A stretch of DNA of 64,000 nt, taken from Chondromyces crocatus. Lineage in GTDB: Bacteria; Myxococcota_A; Polyangia; Polyangiales; Polyangiaceae. The stretch is from NCBI RefSeq assembly GCF_001189295.1, contig NZ_CP012159.1, forward strand, positions 3,484,973 to 3,548,972. The letters run 5' to 3'. The number at the start of each line of letters is the position of its first letter. Position 1 is the first letter of the stretch. Below, one piece after another: positions 28,486 to 37,257 of the stretch. The position numbers and the translations under genes are program-made. The notes beneath the pieces are model-generated. The model ran no database searches and was not told the DNA's origin. It worked only from the letters and a program-made list of their open reading frames with translations.

Positions 28486-30986
28486 AAGACCCCCTCGCGC
28501 ACGTCTGGGCCAAGAGCGTGCCCCCGAGCGCCCCCAGCGCAGGCACCTCATCACCCCGGCCCAACCTGCGCCGCGGTGAGCCCCTCAAAGGCCACACCGA
28601 GAACCTCCTCACCCGCCTCGCCGCGTGGCGCGACCGCTTCCCGGACCTCCCCCGCTTCACCGACCGCGCGGACCTCTGGGATCTTGCCGCCTGGTCTTGC
28701 CTCCTCCACGACGTCGGCAAGATCGCCCGCGCCTTCCAGCGCATGCTCCAGGGCGGCGCGCGCTTCCATCACCGCCACGAAGTCCTCTCGCTCGTCGCCG
28801 TCGGCTGGCTCGACCTTCCCGACGCCGACCGCGCGCTCATCGCAGCCGCCGTCGCCACCCACCACCGCGACGTCACCGCCATCTTCGCGCTGTACCCAGG
28901 TCCCACGTCGCCCGACCTCGCCGACCTCCTCTCCGAGCTCGACCCCGACGACGAACCCCGCCTTCGCAGCTGGCTCACCCCGGGCGCCGGCGGCCCCGAC
29001 CCCACCCGCTGCGGCTTCGCCGCGCTCCCGCCCCTGCGCCCCCTCAGCCCCTTCGACGCCATCGACGCCTCCCTGAGCGCCCTCCAGCAGCTCGCGGACG
29101 ACATCGCCCTCCGTGACGCCACCAGCCCCACCTCCCTCACCGTCCGCGCCCTTCGCGGCCTCGTCCAGCTCGCCGACCACGCCGCCTCGGCCCACCAGCA
29201 CTTCGGCCGCGCCCCCACCCTCGACAGCCCCGCCGCCTTGCTCGCGCAGCTTCAGCGCTCCGCCCGGACGACGCCACGTCCCGCCGGAGCGTCACCCTCT
29301 CCCGGGTCACCGTCCGAGCCTCCGAGCCCCGCAGCCGCGCTGCCCGAGCCCCCGACCCCCCCCTCCACGCCCCCGGAAGCCTCCCTCACCGACCAGCCCA
29401 CCTTCGACCTCCACCCCCACCAGCGCACCGCCGCCGCCACCCTGGGCCACGCCCACCTCATCGCCCCCACGGGCAGCGGCAAGACCGAAGCCGCCCTCCT
29501 CTGGGCCACCGCGCAGCGCCAGGCCCTCGCCCCTGCGGCGCCGCCCATCTTCTACGTCCTCCCCTACCGCGCCAGCCTCAACGCCATGCATACCCGCATC
29601 CACGAGCGGGTCGGCGTCGACCGCGACGCCGTCGTCCTCCAGCACGCCACCGCCACCGCTGCCCTCTACGGCTACCTCCTCGAACACAAGGGCTACACCC
29701 CCGACCACGCCGCCCGCGTTGCCGCCCGCGAGCGCGACCTCGGCCGCCTCATGACCGCCCCCGTCCGGGTCCTCAGCCCCTACCAGCTCCTCCGCGGCTG
29801 CTTCAGCCTCCGCGGCCACGAAGCCCTCCTCACCGACGCTGCTGGCGGCCTCTTCCTCCTCGACGAGCTCCACGCCTACGCCCTCGACCGCCTCGCCTTC
29901 CTCCTCGCTGCCCTCCAGCACCTCGCGTGCGACCTCGGCGCCCGCCTCTTCGCCATGAGCGCCACCTTCCCGCGCGTCCTCCGCGACGCCCTCGACGACC
30001 TCCTCTCCACCCCTGCGTGCGCCGCCCCCTTCCGCTCCATCGTCGCCGCCCCCGAGACCTTCGACGCCTTCCGACGCCACCACCTCCACCTCGACGACCG
30101 CGACCTCGCCGACGATGCCACCCTCGACACCATCGCGCGCACCGTCACCGCAGGACAGGCCGTCCTCGTCGTCGCCACCACCGTCCGGCGTGCCCAGACC
30201 CTCTACACCCGCCTCCGCGACCGCCTCGACCCTGGTGCCTCCGACCCCGACCGCGTCACCTTGCTCCACAGCCGCTTCACGGCCCGCGACCGCGCCACCA
30301 AAGAACGTGCCCTCGCCGCCCGCCTCGGCACCCGGACCCGCGCCAAGGACACGCCGGGCCTCGTCGTCGTCGGCACCCAGGTCGTCGAGGTCAGCCTCGA
30401 CGTCGACTTCGACCGCCTCCACACCGACCCTGCTCCCATCGAAGCCCTCGTCCAGCGCTTCGGCCGCATCAACCGAGGCCGCCGCCACCGCCATTGCGAT
30501 GTCGTCGTCCATCGCCCGAGCCCCCCTTCGAGCCAGTTCGTTTACGAACCCCGGCTCGTCGACCGCGCCCTCGACATCCTCGGCCCGCACAGTGGAGAGC
30601 CCATCGACGAACGCCACGTCCAGACCTGGGTCGACGCCGCCTACGCGCCCGACGCCGACCGATGGCGCAAGGAACTCGACCAGCGCATCCGCGACGCCCG
30701 GCGCGATGTCCTCCGCGTCAACCGCCCCCTCGACAGCCATGAGGAGCTACGCGCAAGCTTCGACGCCTTCTTCGACGGCGCCGAGGTCATCCCCGAAGCC
30801 CTCCGCGCCGAGCACCAGCGCCTCCTCGTCGAGCGCCCCCTCGAAGCGGCCACCCTCGCCGTACCCATCCACCCGGGCACTTACCATTCCCTCTCGCGCA
30901 AGGGCCTCCTGCGCACCCAGGACCGCGTCACGTACGCCCGCGTCCCCTACGACGCCACCTCCGGCCTCGACCTCGGCGCATCATGA
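28482..30986 (+). CDS. cas3: CRISPR nuclease-helicase Cas3
   Basis: Single-stranded DNA nuclease and helicase recruited by Cascade to degrade the target. In its 834 residues the HD nuclease domain shows CLLHDVGK with H76-D77, a preceding GHT at 37-39 and a later THH. A Pro/Ala-rich linker (about 265-305) leads to the helicase with Walker A APTGSGKTEA near 328-337, DELH at 461-464, SATFP, and motif VI QRFGRINRGRR. All key residues are present, so it should be active. The GTG start overlaps the cas5 stop. After its stop come 269 bases before cas1. Confidence 0.93.
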   Translation: MKDPLAHVWAKSVPPSAPSAGTSSPRPNLRRGEPLKGHTENLLTRLAAWRDRFPDLPRFTDRADLWDLAAWSCLLHDVGKIARAFQRMLQGGARFHHRHEVLSLVAVGWLDLPDADRALIAAAVATHHRDVTAIFALYPGPTSPDLADLLSELDPDDEPRLRSWLTPGAGGPDPTRCGFAALPPLRPLSPFDAIDASLSALQQLADDIALRDATSPTSLTVRALRGLVQLADHAASAHQHFGRAPTLDSPAALLAQLQRSARTTPRPAGASPSPGSPSEPPSPAAALPEPPTPPSTPPEASLTDQPTFDLHPHQRTAAATLGHAHLIAPTGSGKTEAALLWATAQRQALAPAAPPIFYVLPYRASLNAMHTRIHERVGVDRDAVVLQHATATAALYGYLLEHKGYTPDHAARVAARERDLGRLMTAPVRVLSPYQLLRGCFSLRGHEALLTDAAGGLFLLDELHAYALDRLAFLLAALQHLACDLGARLFAMSATFPRVLRDALDDLLSTPACAAPFRSIVAAPETFDAFRRHHLHLDDRDLADDATLDTIARTVTAGQAVLVVATTVRRAQTLYTRLRDRLDPGASDPDRVTLLHSRFTARDRATKERALAARLGTRTRAKDTPGLVVVGTQVVEVSLDVDFDRLHTDPAPIEALVQRFGRINRGRRHRHCDVVVHRPSPPSSQFVYEPRLVDRALDILGPHSGEPIDERHVQTWVDAAYAPDADRWRKELDQRIRDARRDVLRVNRPLDSHEELRASFDAFFDGAEVIPEALRAEHQRLLVERPLEAATLAVPIHPGTYHSLSRKGLLRTQDRVTYARVPYDATSGLDLGAS

Positions 30987-31208
30987 ACTCCATCCACCGT
31001 CTTCGACCTGAACCCGAACCCAGGAGGACCGAGCACCGACTCTCGACCTGAACCATTGCGTCGACGTGGCGATTTCTCTCGCGAGAATCGCCCTCGATCT
31101 TTGACATTCTCACGAAGTGAGTGGCCATCTCCGACCGGGCTGCGCTGCAATCGGCTGCATTGCAGTGCCACGAATGGCCATTTGCTTCCTTGAAACGAAA
31201 TCAGTTGT

Positions 31209-31245
31209 CCCTCGGCCTTGCCCCGAGTGAGGGTGAGGCCGAGGG
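31209..31245 (+). promoter_or_regulatory. Hairpin covering the cas1 ribosome-binding region
   Basis: CCCTCGGCCT (31209-31218) is perfectly complementary to AGGCCGAGGG (31236-31245), with a 17-base loop. The right arm contains the GAGGGG purine run 10 bases before the cas1 ATG at 31256, so folding of the mRNA would hide it. This could limit adaptation-protein synthesis. Inference from sequence only. Confidence 0.5.
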
Positions 31246-31255
31246 GTGACGCTTC

Positions 31256-32530
31256 ATGGCACGCACCGTATTGGTCGAAGGGTATGGTGTCTCCGTCGGC
31301 AAGCGCAGCGAGCGCCTCGTCGTCCGTCGACGACCGCCGCGCGAAGACGCCACGGGAAACACCGAGGGCGCAGCGAACGTCCCACCGCCGCTGGCCTCTC
31401 CGCCGACGGCCTCACTGCTGCCAGCCTCACCGCTGCCGGCCGCTCGCAGGACGCCTGCCACGACCAGGCCCACCGAAGAAGAGATCCCCTTCTTCCAGAT
31501 CGGCGAGATCGTCTTGCCTGCCCGCGGCGTCAGCGTGAGCGTCGAAATGCTCGCCGAGGCTGCCGAGCGTGGCATCAGCGTCTCCTTCCTCGCCAGCTCC
31601 GGCAAACCCTACGCCTTGCTCACCTCGCCGATGCTGACCGCCACCGTCAGCACCCGACGCGAACAGCTCCGCGCCCTCGACGACGCCCGTGGCGCCGAGG
31701 TGTGCCGCCGCATCGTTGCTGGCAAGATCCGCAACCAGGCCGGCCTTCTCACCTACTTCGCCCGCTCCCTCGCCGAAGCGCCCGCGGATGCCCAGGGACC
31801 CACCTCCTCGCAGCCCAGCTCGCTGACGGACGTCCAGGGACCCACCTCCTCGCAGCCCAGCCTGCTGACGGACGCCCAGGGACCCACCTTCTCGCAGCCC
31901 GGCGCGCCCGCCACCACGCGCCTCGACCGCATCCACCGCGCGGCGGCCTCCCTCCGGGAAGCCCGTCGCGAAGCCATGCGCGTACAGGGCGCCTCGGCGG
32001 CGGCCGTGCGCGACACCCTCATGGGCCTCGAAGGCGCCGCTGCTCGCGTCTACTGGGAGGGCGTCGCGGCCTTGTGTGAAGGCCACATCCGCTTCGAAGG
32101 CCGCCGACGCGAAGGCGACATCGGCCCCCTGAACGCCCTCCTCAACTACGGCTACGGCATCCTGTACGCGCGCGTCTGGGCCGTCGCATTGCACGCGGGC
32201 CTCGACCTCTTCGCGGGCTTCCTCCACACCGACCGCCCGGGCAAACCCTCCCTCGTCCTCGATCTCGTCGAAGAGCTGCGCGCCCCCATCGTCGACCGCG
32301 CCGTCCTCGCCTACGTCCGCCTCGGCCGCCGTGTTCGCTTCGACGGCAACTGGCTCGACGACGCCACCCGTCGCGCCCTGGGCGCGGTCGTCCTCGAGCG
32401 CCTCGAGACCCCGGTCCCTTACGCTGGCCGCAAGCTTCGCCTCAGCTCCGTGATCCAGGCGCAAGCGCGTTCACTCGCCATGTTCCTCCGGCGGGAGAGC
32501 CGTTACCGCCCCTTCACCATGTACTGGTGA
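31256..32530 (+). CDS. cas1: CRISPR integrase Cas1
   Basis: With Cas2 inserts new spacers at the leader end. The 424-residue protein is longer than usual Cas1 (about 320-345). The N-terminal beta domain (LVEGYGVSVGK, FQIGEIVLPARGVSVSVEML, GISVSFLASSGKPYA) and the helical domain (WEGVAAL with the first metal Glu, GPLNALLNYGYGILYARV, HTDRPGKPSLVLDLVEELR with catalytic His, Asp and Glu) are intact. Extra length comes from a Pro/Ala segment after residue 20 and three tandem 14-residue repeats (DxQGPTSSQPSxLT) encoded at 31787-31912. The first metal ligands and the catalytic His are present. Confidence 0.93.
   Translation: MARTVLVEGYGVSVGKRSERLVVRRRPPREDATGNTEGAANVPPPLASPPTASLLPASPLPAARRTPATTRPTEEEIPFFQIGEIVLPARGVSVSVEMLAEAAERGISVSFLASSGKPYALLTSPMLTATVSTRREQLRALDDARGAEVCRRIVAGKIRNQAGLLTYFARSLAEAPADAQGPTSSQPSSLTDVQGPTSSQPSLLTDAQGPTFSQPGAPATTRLDRIHRAAASLREARREAMRVQGASAAAVRDTLMGLEGAAARVYWEGVAALCEGHIRFEGRRREGDIGPLNALLNYGYGILYARVWAVALHAGLDLFAGFLHTDRPGKPSLVLDLVEELRAPIVDRAVLAYVRLGRRVRFDGNWLDDATRRALGAVVLERLETPVPYAGRKLRLSSVIQAQARSLAMFLRRESRYRPFTMYW
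31787..31912 (+). repeat. Three tandem 42-bp repeats inside cas1
   Basis: Units at 31787-31828, 31829-31870 and 31871-31912. The first two are nearly identical in DNA and the third diverges in its last third. Each encodes 14 residues, keeping the frame. They lie in a linker of Cas1 upstream of the helical catalytic domain. Confidence 0.85.
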
Positions 32531-32545
32531 GCCGTGGTCGACCGC

Positions 32546-32917
32546 ATGGAGAACCCCGTGAACGACCGCCCCCGGAAGCCCTGGAAAGCCGAGCGCCCCG
32601 GCGCTGCCCTCGGCCGCAGCGAGCCAGGACCGGCGCACCTCCTCGCCATCTTCGACGTCTCCGACGACCGCGCCCGGCGCAAGCTCACCGAGCTGTGCAA
32701 GGACTACGGCCTCACCCGCTTCCAGTGGAGCGCCTTCGAAGGCCAGCTCACCCGCAACCGCCGCGAAGAGCTCTTCGACCGCGGCAAGCGCCTCCTCGAC
32801 GACGCCGTGGGCGGCGGCCGCTTCTTCATCGTCGGCATCGGCGCACGCGAGCAAGCCGAGTCGCTTCGCCTCGACACCCCCGGGCGCCCGGCACCTGCAC
32901 CGAAGGAGGGCCCATGA
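32546..32917 (+). CDS. cas2: CRISPR adaptation protein Cas2
   Basis: Structural partner of Cas1 in spacer integration. The 123-residue protein has LLAIFDVSDDRARRKLTELCKD, the ferredoxin-like start with the conserved Asp, then YGLTRFQWSAFEGQLT and RFFIVGIG. An N-terminal extension of about 30 residues, rich in Pro/Arg, precedes the fold. ATG 32546 is used; GTG 32534 four codons earlier is possible and neither has a clear ribosome-binding site, so translation may depend on coupling to cas1. The stop overlaps the cas4 ATG. Confidence 0.88.
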   Translation: MENPVNDRPRKPWKAERPGAALGRSEPGPAHLLAIFDVSDDRARRKLTELCKDYGLTRFQWSAFEGQLTRNRREELFDRGKRLLDDAVGGGRFFIVGIGAREQAESLRLDTPGRPAPAPKEGP

Positions 32918-33510
32918 TCTCCCTCCGCGTCAGCGAGCTGCGCCAGTACAGCTTCTGCCCGCGCGTGGTGTGGTATCGGCAGGTGCTTGGCCAGCCAGGT
33001 CGCGAGACCGGAAAGATGGCGCAAGGCCGGGACGCGGAAGCCGCCCTCCAGAAGCTCGAAGTGCGCCGTCGCCTCCATCGCTACGGCCTCGAAGAGGCCA
33101 GCCGTCGCTTCGATGTCCCGTTGCAGAGCGAGGTCCATGGCCTGCACGGGATCTGCGATCTGGTCCTCGAACTGCCAGGGGCGAGTCCGGAGGCGCCGCG
33201 GCGCGCCTACCCGGTCGAGGTGAAGACCACGCGCGGGGGCGTGGGGCGTCATCACGTGGTGCAGCTCGCGGCGTACGCCTTGATGCTGGAGGCGAGCGGG
33301 GTTTCGCCTGTGGAGCGGGGCTATGTGCTGCTGTTGCCTGCCGATCGTGTGGTCGAGGTGCCGCTCGGTGAGCGGGAGCGAGCGCTGGTGCTTCGGACGG
33401 CCGAGGCCATTCGGACGATGATCAGCTGCCAGCGGTTTCCGAGGGCGACGCGCTACGAGAGCTTCTGCCCCGATTGCGAGTTCGTGAACTTCTGCGGCGA
33501 TGTGCTGTGA
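32914..33510 (+). CDS. cas4: CRISPR adaptation exonuclease Cas4
   Basis: Trims prespacers and helps select the PAM. The 198-residue protein has the PD-(D/E)xK nuclease residues D82, E102 and K104 (YPVEVKTT), a QLAAY motif at 117-121, and four iron-sulfur cysteines: C15 (YSFCPRVVWY) and C185, C188 and C194 (FCPDCEFVNFC). All are present, so both cluster and active site look intact. The start has AAGGAGGG and overlaps the cas2 stop (ATGA). The order cas1-cas2-cas4 differs from the common cas4-cas1-cas2. Confidence 0.92.
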   Translation: MISLRVSELRQYSFCPRVVWYRQVLGQPGRETGKMAQGRDAEAALQKLEVRRRLHRYGLEEASRRFDVPLQSEVHGLHGICDLVLELPGASPEAPRRAYPVEVKTTRGGVGRHHVVQLAAYALMLEASGVSPVERGYVLLLPADRVVEVPLGERERALVLRTAEAIRTMISCQRFPRATRYESFCPDCEFVNFCGDVL

Positions 33511-33761
33511 GTCGGGGGGCGGGGAGGGGGGAGCTTCGGTGCGGGGATGGGGAAGGTCAGGGGAGGGAGCCGAAAGGTCCAGGCAAGGCTCGTTCCCACC
33601 GGGGCGAGGTCGAGGAGAGGGGGGGTGGAGGGGGAGGAAGGGGAGGGAGATGGAGCCGTGGGTGGAACGGGGTGGTGGGGTGGTGGGAGAGTAAGTGGTG
33701 GGATTTACGTCGCAAATGGGGATGGGAAGGGGGTGGATGGCGAGGAGGTGGCGTTGAAGGG
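33511..33761. other. Purine-rich gene-free stretch after cas4
   Basis: A strongly G-rich strand (long GGGG/GGAGG runs) of about 250 bases between the cas4 stop and the tandem repeat. No gene is credible. It could form G-rich secondary structures, and it ends directly in the repeat. Confidence 0.5.
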
Positions 33762-34292
33762 GGAAGGACGATCGGTGATCGTGGAAGGACGATCGGTGAT
33801 CGTGGAAGGACGATCGGTGATCGTGGAAGGACGATCGGTGATCGTGGAAGGACGATCGGTGATCGTGGAAGGACGATCGGTGATCGTGGAAGGACGATCG
33901 TCGATCGATGGAAGGACGAACGGTGATTGCGGAAGGACGAACGGTGATCGTGGAAGGACGATCGTCGATCGATGGAAGGACGAACGGTGATCGTGGAAGA
34001 ACGATCGTCGATTGCGGAAGAACGATCGTCGATTGCGGAAGGACGATCGGTGATCGTGGAAGGACGATTGTCGATCGATGGAAGGACGATCGTTGATCGC
34101 GGAAGAACGATCGTCGATCGATGGAAGGACGATCAGTGATCGTGGAAGGGCGATCGTCGATCGATGGAAGGACGATCAGTGATCGTGGAAGGACGATCGT
34201 TGATCGCGGAAGAACGATCGTCGATCGATGGAAGGACGAACGGTGATCGTGGAAGGACGATCGTCGATCGATGGAAGGACGATCGTTGATGC
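33762..34292. repeat. 25-unit tandem repeat of 21/22 bp between cas4 and the CRISPR array
   Basis: Starts with six identical units of 21 bp (GGAAGGACGATCGGTGATCGT from 33762). Nineteen diverged units follow, alternating mainly between 21-bp forms and a 22-bp form ending GTCGATCGAT. Each unit carries GATC spaced 7 or 8 bases apart or CGATCG-T-CGATCG. Mixed 21 and 22-bp lengths change the reading frame, so a repeat protein is unlikely. A single further decayed copy lies near 34334. Confidence 0.92.
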
Positions 34293-35130
34293 GGATACGA
34301 CAGCGTTGGTTGGGAAATGACAGTCGTCGAGTGTGGAAGGACGATTGTCGATGGCCAAAGGATGGCCGTACTCTGGAGGAGACGAGGCGTACTTGGACGA
34401 CGAACGCTCGTACGTCGGCGGAAACGAACCGTCGAGTGACGAACAAGTGTCCGCCGATGCTGTTCGTCTGCTGGGGAGCGTTCGCCACGCGAGCGCCAAT
34501 GCGCTTTGCTGAACAGAAACTATCGTTCGCTGGTGAGAGTGTCGCCGTTGCTTGGGGCCGATCAACGTGCGTGTGCCAGGGAATGAGCTTCGTGCGTCGG
34601 CAAATCTGACGCCTCATCGACAACCAAGATCGTGTCGTTGAAAATCAACCTACGCGCGATCGAGCGTCTGCCACCGTCGGCGTGAACGTGTCGAACAACG
34701 CGACACCAGCCAAGAACTGTCCAGCGCTGAGTGACCCGGCCTGCCCAGAAGCGAGTCCGAAACGCGCGTGATGCCCTGGCGTGCCCAGAAGACGCCGTCG
34801 AGTCACGGAAAGACGCGCCAAAGCACGACGTTACCTCCTTCTCTTCCGAGGGAACGGGCTCCTGGCACCTGCTTCTCGTGAGGCGCTCCGCGTGGGACCG
34901 ACCTCAGCACTTTCTCTGAAGGAGGAGAGAGGCCGATGCGTTCATCGAGGCCAACGTCGCCCTCCTTCTAGAGAGAGGCTCCTTTCCGTTGGCCCCTCCC
35001 CGTCCAGCATCCTATCCCAACGAGACCCGAATGGGTCTTATGCTCTCACCGTAACTGAGACCCAGCCTGGTAGCGGTCAAGGCATCCCCAGGCTCTCAGC
35101 CCTGTACAGCCGGCCCGGCTTCTGACAAAA
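34293..35130. other. Gene-free region between tandem repeat and CRISPR leader
   Basis: About 840 bases of lower G+C content with several short open frames but no convincing gene, ribosome-binding site or known domain. It may be decayed sequence or part of a long CRISPR leader. Confidence 0.4.
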
Positions 35131-35176
35131 TTCTGAGAACCTAAGGGGGTTTTGAGCAGGTTTGAGGTTCTCAGAA
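35131..35176 (+). promoter_or_regulatory. Perfect 12-bp inverted repeat in the CRISPR leader
   Basis: TTCTGAGAACCT (35131-35142) pairs perfectly with AGGTTCTCAGAA (35165-35176) around a 22-base loop. It ends 56 bases before the first repeat, in the A/T-rich stretch expected of a leader. It may be an operator, an integration-host binding arrangement or a transcript hairpin. Confidence 0.6.
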
Positions 35177-35232
35177 AAACAGGGCCCGCCAGCCGGCCAT
35201 GACGGACGTGATTTCAAGTACTTAGCGGAGCA

Positions 35233-36908
35233 CTTGCAGCCGACTCCCCGCAGACGAGGGGATTGAAACTGAAAAACCGTTTCCGGAAGGGTGGAATCGG
35301 TGTCTCCTTGCAGCCGACTCCCCGCAGACGAGGGGATTGAAACGGATCCCGAGCGACTGGAGGAAGACGTCGGTGTCCCACTTGCAGCCGACTCCCCGCA
35401 GACGAGGGGATTGAAACCCACAGGTTGTACGACGTGTACAAGGGACGGGTCGAGTGCTTGCAGCCGACTCCCCGCAGACGAGGGGATTGAAACGAGTAGT
35501 CCTCCGCCGCATGGAACCCGTTGGCTTCACGCTTGCAGCCGACTCCCCGCAGACGAGGGGATTGAAACAACTCTGCGTATACAGCCTCGCACACTCGCTG
35601 CATCCTTGCAGCCGACTCCCCGCAGACGAGGGGATTGAAACATCAGATAATGCTGCTGGCCAACGTGACCGCGATAGCCTTGCAGCCGACTCCCCGCAGA
35701 CGAGGGGATTGAAACCAGTCGATCGGATCGTTCGATGACGAGGGCGACGACTTGCAGCCGACTCCCCGCAGACGAGGGGATTGAAACGGCGGCAGGCGGA
35801 TATTTCGCGCTCCTGGAGCCAGGCTCTTGCAGCCGACTCCCCGCAGACGAGGGGATTGAAACGAGACGGAGCTTGCCCGGGCGACGGCGCGGCGTCTCAC
35901 TTGCAGCCGACTCCCCGCAGACGAGGGGATTGAAACAGGGCATGGAGGCTGGCGTCGAGGCAGGGAGCGGCGGCGTCTTGCAGCCGACTCCCCGCAGACG
36001 AGGGGATTGAAACCCGACGAGCACAGGGAGGTGGCGGGCACGCTATTGGGTCTTGCAGCCGACTCCCCGCAGACGAGGGGATTGAAACCTGTTCGACCTG
36101 CGTCCACAGCGAGCCAGTCGTTGACCTTGCAGCCGACTCCCCGCAGACGAGGGGATTGAAACTGGCCCTCGCGTCCTGTGGAGCCGGCGCGGCCCGTACC
36201 CTTGCAGCCGACTCCCCGCAGACGAGGGGATTGAAACAGCGCGACCGTCACCGCGCTGTCTTCTAGCAGCTCGGCTTGCAGCCGACTCCCCGCAGACGAG
36301 GGGATTGAAACTACCTTATGCGCTTCGCACACTTTAATAGCTCCGGCTAGCTTGCAGCCGACTCCCCGCAGACGAGGGGATTGAAACGCAGCCGTAGCCG
36401 CTCTCCAGGCGAGCGATTGCCAGGACTTGTAGCCGACTCCCCGCAGACGAGGGGATTGAAACGGCAAGTAACCCTCGCGTCAGATCCGGCCCTCGCGACG
36501 ACTTGCAGCCGACTCCCCGCAGACGAGGGGATTGAAACACCAGATCAAGTCGTAGATCGCCCCACCCGGGGCGAGCTTGCAGCCGACTCCCCGCAGACGA
36601 GGGGATTGAAACGCCGAGCTTCAGTCGGTCTCGAGCCGCACCACCCGACCACTTGCAGCCGACTCCCCGCAGACGAGGGGATTGAAACACCACGAGCGGG
36701 GCCGTCTTCATCACCCTCCCCACGACTTGCAGCCGACTCCCCGCAGACGAGGGGATTGAAACTCGATGGCATCCACATCCATCGGAGGGGCATCATCCGC
36801 TTGCAGCCGACTCCCCGCAGACGAGGGGATTGAAACGCCATCACGAAGCCTCTGCTTTCGCACCTGAGAAAGCTTGCAGCCGACTCCCCGCAGACGAGGG
36901 GATTGAAC
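35233..36908 (+). CRISPR. Main CRISPR array, 23 repeats and 22 spacers
   Basis: The repeat is 37 bp, starting CTTGCAGCCGACTCCCC and ending GAGGGGATTGAAAC, with a TCCCC/GGGGA hairpin. The 3' ATTGAAAC is the usual type I crRNA 5' handle and gives transcription left to right. Spacers are 35-40 bp (mostly 37-38). Repeat 17 (36426) has one change, C to T at position 5. The last repeat (36873) ends GATTGAAC, one A short, marking the trailer end. All spacers look different. No spacer matching other parts of this window was noticed by eye. Confidence 0.98.
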
Positions 36909-37146
36909 ATGAATTTCAGGCGTCCTTGTGTCCTGCAGAGCGGTGGCAAGGCCTGAAACTAGGCACTTTGGGAACGGCTGAGCTGCTCACAAAAATGCAA
37001 TGTTGGGCGAAAGTGCGTCGATTGGTGATGTAATCGTATGAGGCTTCGCTTCATGCGTCCCGACGATTGATGATGTCATCGGGACGTCTGAAATTGGGGT
37101 TGAAACGCTCGAAGTGCTCCGTGGCGTCGGCGTCGTCGAGTGTAAA
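36909..37146. other. Interrupting segment between the two CRISPR arrays
   Basis: A non-repeat stretch carrying an imperfect 18-bp direct repeat (37019-37036 and 37064-37081), a 7-bp hairpin GTCCCGA/TCGGGAC (37057-37063 with 37079-37085), and at 37093-37106 TTGGGGTTGAAAC-like sequence resembling a decayed repeat 3' end. A spacer-sized 40 bases follow before the next intact repeat. It looks like array decay or a small insertion. Confidence 0.6.
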
Positions 37147-37257
37147 CTTGCAGCCGACTCCCCGCAGACGAGGGGATTGAAACTTGGCAGCGTCCTCCGC
37201 CGGGCCAGACACCCCGTCTTCCTTGCAGCCGACTCCCCGCAGACGAGGGGATTGAAC
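37147..37257 (+). CRISPR. Second CRISPR mini-array, two repeats and one spacer
   Basis: An intact 37-bp repeat at 37147-37183, a 38-base spacer, and a terminal repeat at 37222-37257 that again ends GATTGAAC. The sequence and orientation are identical to the main array, so both derive from one longer array. A decayed upstream repeat and its possible 40-base spacer lie at 37093-37146. Confidence 0.9.

Noticed and set aside
33762..34292. The tandem repeat as a second CRISPR array
   Set aside because: Units are directly adjacent with no spacer sequences, and the unit is unrelated to the CRISPR repeat.
32704..34623. A 639-residue minus-strand frame reading RSSFHDH repeats, and a plus-strand frame reading GRTIGDR repeats (33474-33926)
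   Set aside because: Both are translations of the 21-bp tandem repeat and of purine-rich sequence. The 22-bp units break the repeat frame, there is no start signal, and the minus frame runs into cas4 and cas2 in antisense.
35233..36908. Self-targeting spacers against other parts of this window
   Set aside because: Reading by eye found no matching stretch, but a systematic alignment of all 22 spacers was not possible.
35222..36949. Several frames encoding FQSPRLRGVGCK-type or AADSPQTRGLK-type repeats
   Set aside because: They are translations of CRISPR repeats and spacers, not proteins.
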